A stretch of 11,147 nt of DNA from CAZAKO01 sp964546145 (GCA_964546145.1 CAZJIU010000070.1:1-11147); one strand, 5' to 3'; numbered from the stretch's first letter, positions 1 to 7,359 are shown. The notes: a model not told the origin generated them from the letters alone. Translations and numbers: made by a program.

Positions 1-499
1 ATTCGGCATTAGCCGACCATTGCAGATCAATCCGTGGCTCCGATTCCTCCGGTATATTATAGCCATACACCTTGAAATTACTTGGAGTAGCCGGCATATA
101 TACATTGTAAGGTTGAAATGAAACTGCTTCGGATTTATCGCTCTCATTATCATTTTTATCAATGGCGGAAACACGGTAGTAATAGGTCGTATCGTAGCCG
201 ACACCAACATCCAGGTAATAATTGCTAATAGTCTCATCTATCAGCTGGTAATTTGACTCCTGGTCGGCTAATTCCGCTCGATACACACAATAATAATCAA
301 AATCCTTATCCCGATTAGCAGTCCAGACAATCTTGATCGAATCTTCGACAGACTCATTTTCATCCACTGCCAATCCGCTTGGAATCGCAGGCGGGGTGGT
401 ATCATTCTCATCAATGCCATCATCCGCCGGAGAGGTACAACTCGGGATTAAAAGAGCAACTACGGTCAACATTAAGACCATTCCTTCCAATATCTTCAT
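1..499 (-). CDS. FN3-repeat lipoprotein, 5' part only
   Basis: Partial gene: its 3' end lies beyond base 1. About 166 codons are visible. The N-terminus is a lipoprotein signal: MKILEGMV, then a hydrophobic stretch, then a lipobox-like LIPSC with the Cys at residue 21, so the mature protein is probably lipid-anchored. An acidic linker (DDGIDENDTTPP) leads into a fibronectin type III domain at roughly residues 35-125. It shows the usual FN3 marks: PPAIPSGL at the start, IVWTANRD, YYCVYRAE, and TTYYYRVSAIDKNDNES near the end. A second FN3 domain begins with PATPSNFKVYG and is cut off while approaching its IDLQWSA strand. I chose the ATG at 499 because AAGGGG at 509-514 lies 9 bases upstream; the in-frame ATG at 508 touches that site. 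Likely an envelope or surface binding or scaffold protein. FN3 domains do not identify a ligand, so no specific role is assigned. It follows the PLD gene on the same strand after an 81-base gap, so it may be read through from that operon or transcribed separately. Confidence 0.85.
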   Translation of the reverse strand, partial: MKILEGMVLMLTVVALLIPSCTSPADDGIDENDTTPPAIPSGLAVDENESVEDSIKIVWTANRDKDFDYYCVYRAELADQESNYQLIDETISNYYLDVGVGYDTTYYYRVSAIDKNDNESDKSEAVSFQPYNVYMPATPSNFKVYGYNIPEESEPRIDLQWSANAE

Positions 500-508
500 A
501 GCTTTCAT

Positions 509-514
509 CCCCTT
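509..514 (-). promoter_or_regulatory. Ribosome binding site of the FN3 lipoprotein
   Basis: The minus strand reads AAGGGG here, 9 bases before the ATG at 499 and directly against the alternative ATG at 508. The spacing favours the start at 499, which places the lipobox Cys at residue 21. Confidence 0.55.
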
Positions 515-548
515 ATAATATTTATAATCTGGTTATTTTTGCCAATCG

Positions 549-571
549 CGCATTTAAAATGCGGTTTTTTT
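549..571 (+). terminator. Terminator-like hairpin facing the plus strand
   Basis: CGCATT and its complement form a stem of about 6 bp (549-554 with 558-563), followed by G and seven Ts on the plus strand. This has the form of a weak intrinsic terminator for plus-strand transcription. Both flanking genes are on the minus strand, where no U-run follows the hairpin, so it is not an obvious terminator for the PLD gene. It might stop an antisense transcript or be chance in AT-rich spacer. Confidence 0.25.
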
Positions 572-580
572 ATTAAAAAA

Positions 581-1813
581 TCAATGCCTCTCTCCATAAA
601 ATTTCGGCTTGTATTCCTTTTGCGGATCGACTGTCTGGACGTATGGTCCATCCCAGCTTTTTAAAAAAATGTTACTCAACAGCGTATTTACCTGCGAATT
701 CCGAATGATAACACCCACGTTCCGGGAGTCGGAGAAATAATTCTTTTCCCAGTTACTTGATCCGATCCAGCTTAATGAATCATCTACGATCATATATTTA
801 CAGTGCTCGACTCTCGCAAAAGGAATATAGCCTCCCGACCATTCTGGAATCGTGCTTATTGTCACTTGTAAGCCTGGCAGCTGCACTAACTTTTTCAAAT
901 ACGGAATTTCATAGGACTTGGTACACCAATCCGAGCACAGCAGGCGCACATCCACTCCTCGTTTAGCAGCCTGTATCATTGCTGCTTCAAGCGACGTAAA
1001 ATTGGCTCCACCTCGTACGGCAGGTGAATAAGTCAATAGCTGCACAAATACTCGCTTGTTAGCTTGATTGATTAGCCGCACAATCTGTGGTAAATCCGGT
1101 TGCATGGAGGATGGTATATCCGTATCCGGGCTGGCTGTCGCCAAAAAGAAAACAGGTTCCTGGTCCTGCGGCCGCAAAGTCAGCCAATCTACAGTAACTG
1201 ACGGAGTTTGATCCAAAATCTGTTCCCCTTTGCTCTGCTGCCAGTCCAGCTCGAATAGTTCCGTCATGCGCCGGGCGTACTCTTGATGACGGATCCTGAG
1301 TCCCACTTCATGAATATGATCCAAAGCCCGCCAATCAAAGTTCTGGCTGCCGATAAATACATCCAGGTGATCAACAATGAAAAACTTGCTATGCTGCACG
1401 CCACCGCCTTTATTATACAGATCAGTGGTGCGAACTTGAATCCCGGATTGTTTATTAAGGCGTTCCAGGGTTTCCGGATAGGTTTTAGCCATCCGGGCAT
1501 CTACCAGCACTCGGACATTGACTCCCCGTCGAGCCGCCTTTTCAATGGCGCATATTACTGGCTCGAGAGCTTCGCCAGCCTGATTTGCAATATAAAACTG
1601 TTCTATATCCAGAGTCTCAGTAGCACCATCGATCATTTCCAGCCAGACAGTCGCCGTATTACGGATCTCCGCATTATCCAGTACGGTCTCGATGGGAATG
1701 CTCTCGACGATCTCAAAATCACGATAGGGAGATTGGGCCCATGAACTTGAGATCAGAATAAGTAAAAGGATTATATATTTTCTTAACAAAACCGATATCC
1801 GCAGCTTATACAA
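581..1813 (-). CDS. Secreted phospholipase D-fold protein, PLD3/PLD4-like
   Basis: 410 residues with two PLD catalytic motifs. The first has H141, K143 and D148 (HSKFFIVD) followed by GSQN at 155-158. The second has H337, K339 and D344 (HCKYMIVD) followed by GSSNW at 351-355. Both HxKx4D motifs are intact, so a two-lobed active enzyme acting through a phospho-histidine intermediate is expected. Residues 5-26 form a basic then hydrophobic signal sequence ending SSSWAQS, indicating export. The second lobe resembles animal PLD3/PLD4 more than classical bacterial PLD or cardiolipin synthase: IPFARVEHCKYM, WIGSSNWEKNYF, and an FLKSWDGPY ending. PLD3 and PLD4 are known as 5' exonucleases, with lipid transphosphatidylation also reported, so the substrate here could be nucleic acid or phospholipid. 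The start is unsure: no ATG is in frame; TTG at 1813 and TTG at codon 9 both keep the signal peptide, and neither has a clear Shine-Dalgarno site. It begins 37 bases after the plsY stop, consistent with co-transcription. Confidence 0.88.
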   Translation of the reverse strand: MYKLRISVLLRKYIILLLILISSSWAQSPYRDFEIVESIPIETVLDNAEIRNTATVWLEMIDGATETLDIEQFYIANQAGEALEPVICAIEKAARRGVNVRVLVDARMAKTYPETLERLNKQSGIQVRTTDLYNKGGGVQHSKFFIVDHLDVFIGSQNFDWRALDHIHEVGLRIRHQEYARRMTELFELDWQQSKGEQILDQTPSVTVDWLTLRPQDQEPVFFLATASPDTDIPSSMQPDLPQIVRLINQANKRVFVQLLTYSPAVRGGANFTSLEAAMIQAAKRGVDVRLLCSDWCTKSYEIPYLKKLVQLPGLQVTISTIPEWSGGYIPFARVEHCKYMIVDDSLSWIGSSNWEKNYFSDSRNVGVIIRNSQVNTLLSNIFLKSWDGPYVQTVDPQKEYKPKFYGERH

Positions 1814-1850
1814 ATTTTTTAGATTTAATAAAAGAATAAGGCGTTGTCAA

Positions 1851-2519
1851 TCAGGAACCGCTGGTTTTCGATTTTTTACGCCTGAACAGTTTTATTTTTT
1901 CAAAGGTATTCTCTTCACCCCGCAGCAGTCGTCCGATATTAGCCCGATGAGTATAAATGATAAAGAGCGGAATCAGCACACTGACAACCGTTAATATCGG
2001 ATCAACTTCCATTCCAAATCCCCAATCAAAGATCAGCAGCACAATCGGGAGACAGATAGCCGCCGTCAGTGAAGAGAGAGACACAATTCCTGTCGAAAAT
2101 AACACTATCGCAAAAATTATTATACAGGTAAAGAAAGCATAGGGAAAGAGTCCGATTAACATCCCGGCACCGGTCGCGACACCTTTCCCACCCCGAAAAC
2201 CACCAAAGATAGTAAAACTATGTCCCAGCATCGCACAGACACCGGCTAAAATCATCATGCCGACTGCATTTTGAAAAAGAGGAGTTCCCAATTGAATCCG
2301 GGAGATTACCACGGTAGCCAAAGTTCCTTTGCCAATGTCTACCAGCGATACTATTATACCGGCTTTCCAGCCCAGCACTCGAAAAGCATTCGTGCCGCCG
2401 GCATTTCCTGAACCGTACTGGCGGATATCAATCCCTTTGGTGATTTTACCAACAATAATACTGGTCGGAAACGATCCGGCCAGATAACTCAATAGCATCA
2501 CGATAAAGATATTGAGCAC
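1851..2519 (-). CDS. plsY: Acyl-phosphate:glycerol-3-phosphate acyltransferase PlsY
   Basis: 222-residue inner-membrane protein that transfers an acyl group from acyl-phosphate to the 1-position of glycerol-3-phosphate, giving lysophosphatidic acid, the first step of bacterial phospholipid synthesis. All three family motifs are visible: GSFPTS...GK near 15-25 with GSGNAGGTNAFR at 36-47; GHSFTIFGGFRGGKGVATG at 99-117, the phosphate-binding loop; and HRANIGRLLRGEE at 191-203. Several hydrophobic membrane segments lie between them. The length is slightly above the usual 200 or so because of a basic tail (FRRKKSK). The start is GTG at 2519, three bases after the end of the kinase-fusion gene, with GGGAG placed 6 bases upstream inside that gene. 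The neighbouring fusion kinase should make its acyl-phosphate substrate. No PlsX, the alternative acyl-phosphate source from acyl-ACP, is in the window. Confidence 0.96.
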   Translation of the reverse strand: MLNIFIVMLLSYLAGSFPTSIIVGKITKGIDIRQYGSGNAGGTNAFRVLGWKAGIIVSLVDIGKGTLATVVISRIQLGTPLFQNAVGMMILAGVCAMLGHSFTIFGGFRGGKGVATGAGMLIGLFPYAFFTCIIIFAIVLFSTGIVSLSSLTAAICLPIVLLIFDWGFGMEVDPILTVVSVLIPLFIIYTHRANIGRLLRGEENTFEKIKLFRRKKSKTSGS

Positions 2520-2522
2520 TTA

Positions 2523-4310
2523 TTACTCCCAGGTAATGCCAACCGCCGCCGCTCCATTGCCAGCATGGGCACCCAATACCGGACAGACCGGCAAGATCGG
2601 AATCTGGACATCACCAAATTTCTCTTTCAAACGCTGAACGATATAATGCGCTTTTTGAATATTATTGGCATGGACAACGGCAAAACGGACCTGCTTTTTA
2701 TTCTTCACAAATTCCAGTACATAGCCAAGCATCTTCTTCACCGAACCCATATCGGAAAAACTCTTGGCAAAAATCTGGGGCATGCCCCGCTGATCAAGAT
2801 TCAGGATCGGTTTGACATTGAACATTTTCGCAATAATGCCTTTGGCTTTGCTGATTCGACCGCTCTTCATCAGGTATTTCAAATTGGGAATACTGACAAA
2901 AATTTGAGTTTGCTGGCAATATTCCTTAATCCGGCGCACAATTTCCGAGTGTTCCAAGCCTTGATCAATTAGCTGCACAACCCGCTCAGCGATAAAACCA
3001 AGACCAATCGAGAGCGATTTGCCATCGATAACCGAGATTTTACCGGCAGGAAATTCCCTGGCTGCCGTTACGGCATTTTGATATGTCCCACTGGCTGCTT
3101 CCGGGATGTGAATCGAGATAATCGAATCGTAGTAAGTCAGCAGGAAAGCATACAGGTTACGAAAATCGGCTGGCGGCGGCTGAGAAGTGCGCGGATGATG
3201 CGGTTCGGTATCCAGCATTTGATAGAAATTCTCCGGGGTAATCGTAATTTTATCAATATAAGTAGATTTGCCAAAAGCAACGCGAACCGGGATAACATGA
3301 ACCAAGTGCTGCTCAATGAAATCCTGGGACAAATCGCAGGCAGAATCCACCACCAGGGCAATCGGTGGATGCGGATTATGCGCAACTAGATACTGCATTT
3401 TCATGTCATCCGCTTTTTGCTGCACCAGATCACCATATTGATGAGCAATAGCGAACACGGTAGCAGGATCGTTGCTGTGAATATGCAGTCGGGCGCGATC
3501 CTCGGAACCTGCAACAACAACGGAATCACCATAAGGCTCAATCTGACGACGCAGAGTTTTCAGATCCATCTGGTGCCCCTCAATCAGGCACTCACTGCAA
3601 TAGCGATACTTGATATCTTCCAGCTTCATTTCTGTATGGGCAACCGACTCGACAATTTTCAATGCCGGTGCCTGTTGAATATCCTTTAACCGACCTCCTT
3701 TAATAAAATGCGTGATCCCTTCCAGAATATAGACAAAACCCTGAGCGCCCGCATCCACAACATTGGCTGATTTTAAGGACTCCAGTTTGGTTTTGGTGGC
3801 TTCCAACGAACGTTTGGCCGTCTCGAGACTATTATGCAGCAGCTCCTGGAAATCGAAGGTCTTGCGGCTATTCTCGAAAATGTTTTCCGCCCAATCCTTG
3901 ATGACTGTCAGAATAGTTCCCTCTTTGGGTTGACTAAGAGCCTCATAGGCAGCTTTCTTAGCCTGTTGCACGGCATGCCCAAAATGCTCTGTGGTAATTC
4001 TGACCTTCTCTTCTAGTGCCTTGGCAAGACCGTGAAAAAATTGAGCTAAAATTACACCACTGTTACCGCGGGCACCCATCAATGCCGAGTCGGCGATCTT
4101 GCGGCTGCTAGAGCCCAGAGAATCATCAGCCGTTTCAGTTAATCCCTCAACAACGGTTTTCAAGGTTGAAGCCATGTTGGATCCGGTATCCGAATCCGGT
4201 ACTGGAAAAACATTGATATCATTTAGATAATCCTGATTATCATAGACCTTCTGAGCGCCGGCTTTGATGCCCCATCTGAAGCGTTTTCCATCAATGTATT
4301 TTATTTTCAC
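2523..4310 (-). CDS. Fatty acid kinase fusion: FakA-like DhaL plus FakB-like DegV
   Basis: 595 residues combining two proteins that are separate in Firmicutes. Residues 1 to about 205 are a DhaL/DAK2 ATP-binding domain: N33, D39 and D41 in NVFPVPDSDTG are the Mg-nucleotide ligands, and GARGNSG at 79-85 is the second signature. Residues about 230-305 match the FakA middle domain (YCSEC at 237-241, HIHSNDP at 276-282); C238, H276 and H278 may bind metal. Residues about 316-595 are a DegV fatty acid-binding domain: VVDSACDLS at 320-328, TSQPPP at 375-380, SGTYQNA at 407-413, KSGRIS at 482-487 and GAHAGNG near the end. In characterised systems FakB holds a fatty acid while FakA phosphorylates it. 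Here one chain should do both and supply acyl-phosphate to PlsY, encoded next. FakA itself ends in a DegV-like lobe, but the TSQP and SGTYQ motifs here look like a true FakB. Start GTG at 4310, with a weak GAG-type ribosome site 9 bases upstream. Confidence 0.9.
   Translation of the reverse strand: MKIKYIDGKRFRWGIKAGAQKVYDNQDYLNDINVFPVPDSDTGSNMASTLKTVVEGLTETADDSLGSSSRKIADSALMGARGNSGVILAQFFHGLAKALEEKVRITTEHFGHAVQQAKKAAYEALSQPKEGTILTVIKDWAENIFENSRKTFDFQELLHNSLETAKRSLEATKTKLESLKSANVVDAGAQGFVYILEGITHFIKGGRLKDIQQAPALKIVESVAHTEMKLEDIKYRYCSECLIEGHQMDLKTLRRQIEPYGDSVVVAGSEDRARLHIHSNDPATVFAIAHQYGDLVQQKADDMKMQYLVAHNPHPPIALVVDSACDLSQDFIEQHLVHVIPVRVAFGKSTYIDKITITPENFYQMLDTEPHHPRTSQPPPADFRNLYAFLLTYYDSIISIHIPEAASGTYQNAVTAAREFPAGKISVIDGKSLSIGLGFIAERVVQLIDQGLEHSEIVRRIKEYCQQTQIFVSIPNLKYLMKSGRISKAKGIIAKMFNVKPILNLDQRGMPQIFAKSFSDMGSVKKMLGYVLEFVKNKKQVRFAVVHANNIQKAHYIVQRLKEKFGDVQIPILPVCPVLGAHAGNGAAAVGITWE
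2526..2530 (-). promoter_or_regulatory. plsY ribosome binding site inside the kinase gene end
   Basis: The minus strand reads GGGAG, overlapping the last codons (Trp-Glu) of the fusion kinase, then six bases, then the GTG start of plsY. This supports the GTG start and suggests translational coupling of the two genes. Confidence 0.7.
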
Positions 4311-4374
4311 TAATTATATCTCACTTGTTCCACGAAGTTAAGGTTAATCCTGAGACAATAAAATTCCAAGAGAA

Positions 4375-5001
4375 TTATTTGCTCAACCGCCGTTGCAATT
4401 TCATCACAGGAGGAGTTATCGCACCACCCGATATTAAAGCTTTCAAACCCTGTTCGACCGTCATATCCGATACAATTACATCATCCTCCGGCACAAATAA
4501 TGCCCAACCTGAAGTCGGATTAGGTGTAGTAGGTAAAAAAAGATGTAAAAACGGAGTGCCGTCCTTACCGACGGACCGACCGGTGACGAAGCCCAAAGTC
4601 CAGGCACTAGTCCGGGGATATTCCACAAAAACCACCCGCTCGAAGCCGGTCTTGGTAAAGGTAAAAGCACTCATTACCTGTTTACTGACTTGGTAAACCG
4701 TTCTTACCAGGGGAATGTAATTCAGCCATTTTTCGAATAATCGGAAAGAGGTCTTGCCGATGATATTGGTAATAAAAAGACCCAACAGGTAAATCGCCAA
4801 GAGCGAGACAATCAATCCCAGTCCGGGAATATGAAAACCCAGGTAAGGATCAATTATCGGACTGACAATTTGGTCAAAAAAACCAATAAAAATCTTGAGA
4901 AAGTAAATTGTCACTACAATCGGGATCAAAGCCAGTGCTCCGGCAATAAACTTATTGCGCAAATTGGTTCGGATTAAAAGCCAAAGTGATTGTTTACCCA
5001 T
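4375..5001 (-). CDS. DUF502 family inner-membrane protein
   Basis: 208 residues, the usual length for DUF502 (COG2928). Two membrane segments lie at about 18-41 and 58-82. The soluble C-terminal part carries the family marks FLPTTPNPTSG near 155-165, VPEDDVIVSDMTVEQGL, and the ISGG motif near 190-193. The region after the second membrane helix (YIPLVRTVYQVSKQV) is also typical. The function of bacterial DUF502 proteins is not established. The start is ATG at 5001, with AAGGAA 8 bases upstream. It appears to be the first gene of the minus-strand group and is separated from the fatty acid kinase gene by 64 bases without a visible terminator. That suggests co-expression with phospholipid-precursor genes, although the family also occurs in many other contexts. 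Confidence 0.9.
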   Translation of the reverse strand: MGKQSLWLLIRTNLRNKFIAGALALIPIVVTIYFLKIFIGFFDQIVSPIIDPYLGFHIPGLGLIVSLLAIYLLGLFITNIIGKTSFRLFEKWLNYIPLVRTVYQVSKQVMSAFTFTKTGFERVVFVEYPRTSAWTLGFVTGRSVGKDGTPFLHLFLPTTPNPTSGWALFVPEDDVIVSDMTVEQGLKALISGGAITPPVMKLQRRLSK

Positions 5002-5009
5002 TGATTAAA

Positions 5010-5015
5010 TTCCTT
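5010..5015 (-). promoter_or_regulatory. Ribosome binding site of the DUF502 gene
   Basis: AAGGAA on the minus strand, 8 bases before the ATG at 5001. It fixes the start and shows that this organism uses Shine-Dalgarno initiation for at least some genes. Confidence 0.65.
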
Positions 5016-5036
5016 AAAATGATAGTTTTATCTGCC

Positions 5037-5061
5037 CACAGAACAAATGTTTAAAACTGTG
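5037..5061. repeat. Short inverted repeat CACAG-N15-CTGTG in the divergent spacer
   Basis: Perfect 5-base arms separated by 15 bases, placed between the DUF502 operon and the divergent patatin gene. It could be an operator half-site pair, but arms this short occur by chance. A similar TCACAG-N13-CTGTGA pair lies upstream of the cassette at 9469. Confidence 0.2.
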
Positions 5062-5072
5062 ACAATTTCAGT

Positions 5073-5101
5073 TTTTCAAATAAGTCATAGGAAGTTATAA
5101 T
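5073..5101 (+). promoter_or_regulatory. Possible sigma70-type promoter for the patatin gene
   Basis: A perfect TATAAT at 5096-5101 lies 17 bases after TTTTCA (5073-5078), which matches 4 of 6 bases of the -35 consensus. Transcription would begin near 5108 and give a leader of about 80 bases before the ATG at 5191. No equally good promoter is visible for the divergent DUF502 operon in the same spacer. Confidence 0.4.
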
Positions 5102-5190
5102 CCACATATGTCAGTTTCAAGTCTGATTCCAATAATCGCTGAAATTTACTATTTCATTGGCAATTACATTGCATTTATTTAGTTTTGGAC

Positions 5191-7359
5191 ATGTTTAAAA
5201 AGCGGCAAATTCTTTTTAAAACATTGATCCTGATTCTGGTGATCGGTCTTCTCCAGTTGAATATTTTGATGGCAAAGGAAACTAAAACTGCTTTGGTCCT
5301 GAGCGGCGGTGGCGCCCGTGGATTCGCTCATATTGGCGTCATCAAAGCTCTGGAGGAAATTGGTTTCTACCCCGACATGGTAATTGGTACCAGCATAGGA
5401 GCGCTAATCGGTGCGCTCTATGCTTCCGGTCATACTTCTCAGCAAATCGAGAGTTACATCCGCAACACCAAATGGAGATCGCTCTTCTCCCCGCAACCCT
5501 ACCGGGAGATTGAATTTGTATCCCAAAAACTTACCGACTTGCCGGAGTTGTTCTCTTTGAAATTTGATAAAAATTTTAACATAATCTTTCCTACTAACCT
5601 ATTACCGGCTCAACAGCTCCAGGAGCGGATTTTCCAGATTACGGTTTATCCCGATTATTTCTCTCAAGAAAATTTTGATAGTCTGGCAATTCCCTTTCGT
5701 GCTGTAGCAACCGATCTCAAGACCGGCAAGCAAGTGGTCCTGAAAAAGGGTAATCTGGCTAAGACGATCGCCGCTAGTTCATCCTTCCCAATTATTCTGG
5801 CACCCGTAGTGATGGATACCTTTTTACTGGTTGATGGTGGACTGACCAACAATGTACCTTGCGATGTGGCGGTCGAGATGGGTGCCACCTTTATTGTGGC
5901 TGTAGATGTTACCAGCAAGATTACCAGCATCACCCGCAAAGTTGATCTCGTCTCCTACTTCAATCAAGCATTAAACACTTTATCCTATCCAACCGATACC
6001 CGGAATCTTTATCTGGCAGATATACTGATCCATCCGGAAATCGAAGAATACTCCTCAGCTGACTTCAATGCTTTAGATTCTCTGATTGACCGCGGCTATC
6101 GAGCAACCTTAAACTACGCCGACGAACTGCGCCTCCATGCCGATTCCTCGAACTGGAAGCCTGACTATTTGCTTAATGCCATCAATAAACTAAATCAAAC
6201 TACTATTCACTCGATCAAGTACAGTGGTAATCTCGTCACCCGACCTTACGTAATCCGCCGCGAATTATTATTAAAACCGGGAGAACTCTGGAATTCAGCC
6301 TATGCTAAACGGAGTTTGAAAAACCTCTTCAGTACTGGCTTATTCCAGTCGGTCTATCTGTCACTGGATGAATATTCTGCCAACTCTGCCATCCTCAATG
6401 TGGAGGTGGAAGAGGACGAACGCGCCATTTTTACTTTCGGTGCTCGCTATGACAGCGAAAAGAAAGCCAGCGCTTTTATTGCCGCAAAATATCGCAACCT
6501 CTTCGGGGCTGGTATTGATAATCAGATTTCACTGGTTGCCAGCGACCAGATCCGCAAATTCGAAATCGATTCCCGTACCACCCGCATCTTGAATACCACC
6601 TTTACCGGCTTTATTTCGCTATATCATAAATACGAAGATATTCCTATGTATAATGATGGTAAGCGCATTGGCTTCGGTGAATTTTACCGCTCGGGTTTCG
6701 AAATCAATGCCGGCGTTCAAATCCGCCGGGTCGGCTTAACCGCTGTTGGATTGAAGCTGCTGCATACCGAAATTTCCGATAGTCTCAGCATTGGCAATTT
6801 CATGGTTAAGAAGGATGCCTACAATACCGGCAGTCTGCTTCTCAGAATCCTGGTCGAAAACACCGACGATCCCGATATTCCCCAGCGCGGCCGTAAGAAT
6901 AACATCCTCTACGAGCACTCGTTCAGCGAAGACAACTTAAAACAGTATGATCGCATTTCGTGTGAGTCAACCGTTTATGAAACCTATCGTGAGCGACACA
7001 CTTTCTCGACTATCATCAACTTTGGCTATCTCACCTCCGCCCTATCCTATTATGAACGATTTCGCCTGGGCGGGGTCAATTCCTTGCCCGGTTACCATCA
7101 GGACGAATTCTGGGGTAACCTGATGCTGGCGCTCGGAATCGGCTATCGAACCCCTTTAACCACCGGCAGTTACCTCTGCTTCCAGGCAATGGCCGGAAAT
7201 GTCTGGAATGATTTCAGCGATTTCAATTGGCAACAGATGCGGATTGGTGCGCGCGCCGGGATTTTAATTCCGACCCCTCTCGGACCAATTGCAATTGACT
7301 ACGGCATTAATTTCAAAAATTATGGCCTGTTTTACCTTTCAGTCGGACACGCTTTTTAA
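5191..7359 (+). CDS. Patatin-Omp85 outer-membrane lipase (type Vd, PlpD/FplA-like)
   Basis: 722 residues from the ATG at 5191. A TTG six bases upstream is also possible, but the ATG gives a standard signal peptide (MFKKRQ, then a hydrophobic run to about residue 28). The patatin domain spans about 30-310. GGGARG at 39-44 forms the oxyanion hole, S68 in GTSIG is the nucleophile, and D215 in VDGG completes the Ser-Asp dyad, so lipase or phospholipase A activity is expected. One POTRA domain follows at about 336-408 (IHSIKYSGN...RSLKNLFSTGLFQSVYL). An Omp85/BamA-like barrel runs from about 413 to 722, ending in the terminal Phe (YLSVGHAF) typical of outer-membrane beta signals. This architecture is that of PlpD and FplA, surface phospholipases of type Vd secretion. 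The barrel loop-6 region reads SLPGY (631-635) where canonical Omp85 proteins have VRGF/Y. The gene is divergent from the kinase-plsY operon. Ribosome site weak. Confidence 0.92.
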   Translation: MFKKRQILFKTLILILVIGLLQLNILMAKETKTALVLSGGGARGFAHIGVIKALEEIGFYPDMVIGTSIGALIGALYASGHTSQQIESYIRNTKWRSLFSPQPYREIEFVSQKLTDLPELFSLKFDKNFNIIFPTNLLPAQQLQERIFQITVYPDYFSQENFDSLAIPFRAVATDLKTGKQVVLKKGNLAKTIAASSSFPIILAPVVMDTFLLVDGGLTNNVPCDVAVEMGATFIVAVDVTSKITSITRKVDLVSYFNQALNTLSYPTDTRNLYLADILIHPEIEEYSSADFNALDSLIDRGYRATLNYADELRLHADSSNWKPDYLLNAINKLNQTTIHSIKYSGNLVTRPYVIRRELLLKPGELWNSAYAKRSLKNLFSTGLFQSVYLSLDEYSANSAILNVEVEEDERAIFTFGARYDSEKKASAFIAAKYRNLFGAGIDNQISLVASDQIRKFEIDSRTTRILNTTFTGFISLYHKYEDIPMYNDGKRIGFGEFYRSGFEINAGVQIRRVGLTAVGLKLLHTEISDSLSIGNFMVKKDAYNTGSLLLRILVENTDDPDIPQRGRKNNILYEHSFSEDNLKQYDRISCESTVYETYRERHTFSTIINFGYLTSALSYYERFRLGGVNSLPGYHQDEFWGNLMLALGIGYRTPLTTGSYLCFQAMAGNVWNDFSDFNWQQMRIGARAGILIPTPLGPIAIDYGINFKNYGLFYLSVGHAF

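Noticed and set aside
1283..1744. A 153-codon open frame on the plus strand
   Set aside because: It lies antisense inside the PLD gene, whose two catalytic motifs are intact; its translation shows no domain.
2565..2972. A 135-codon open frame on the plus strand
   Set aside because: It is antisense to the DegV domain of the kinase fusion and has no family motifs or ribosome site.
4313..4318. TATAAT on the minus strand just before the kinase-fusion start
   Set aside because: It ends only 2 bases before the GTG start, so transcription from it would begin inside the gene.
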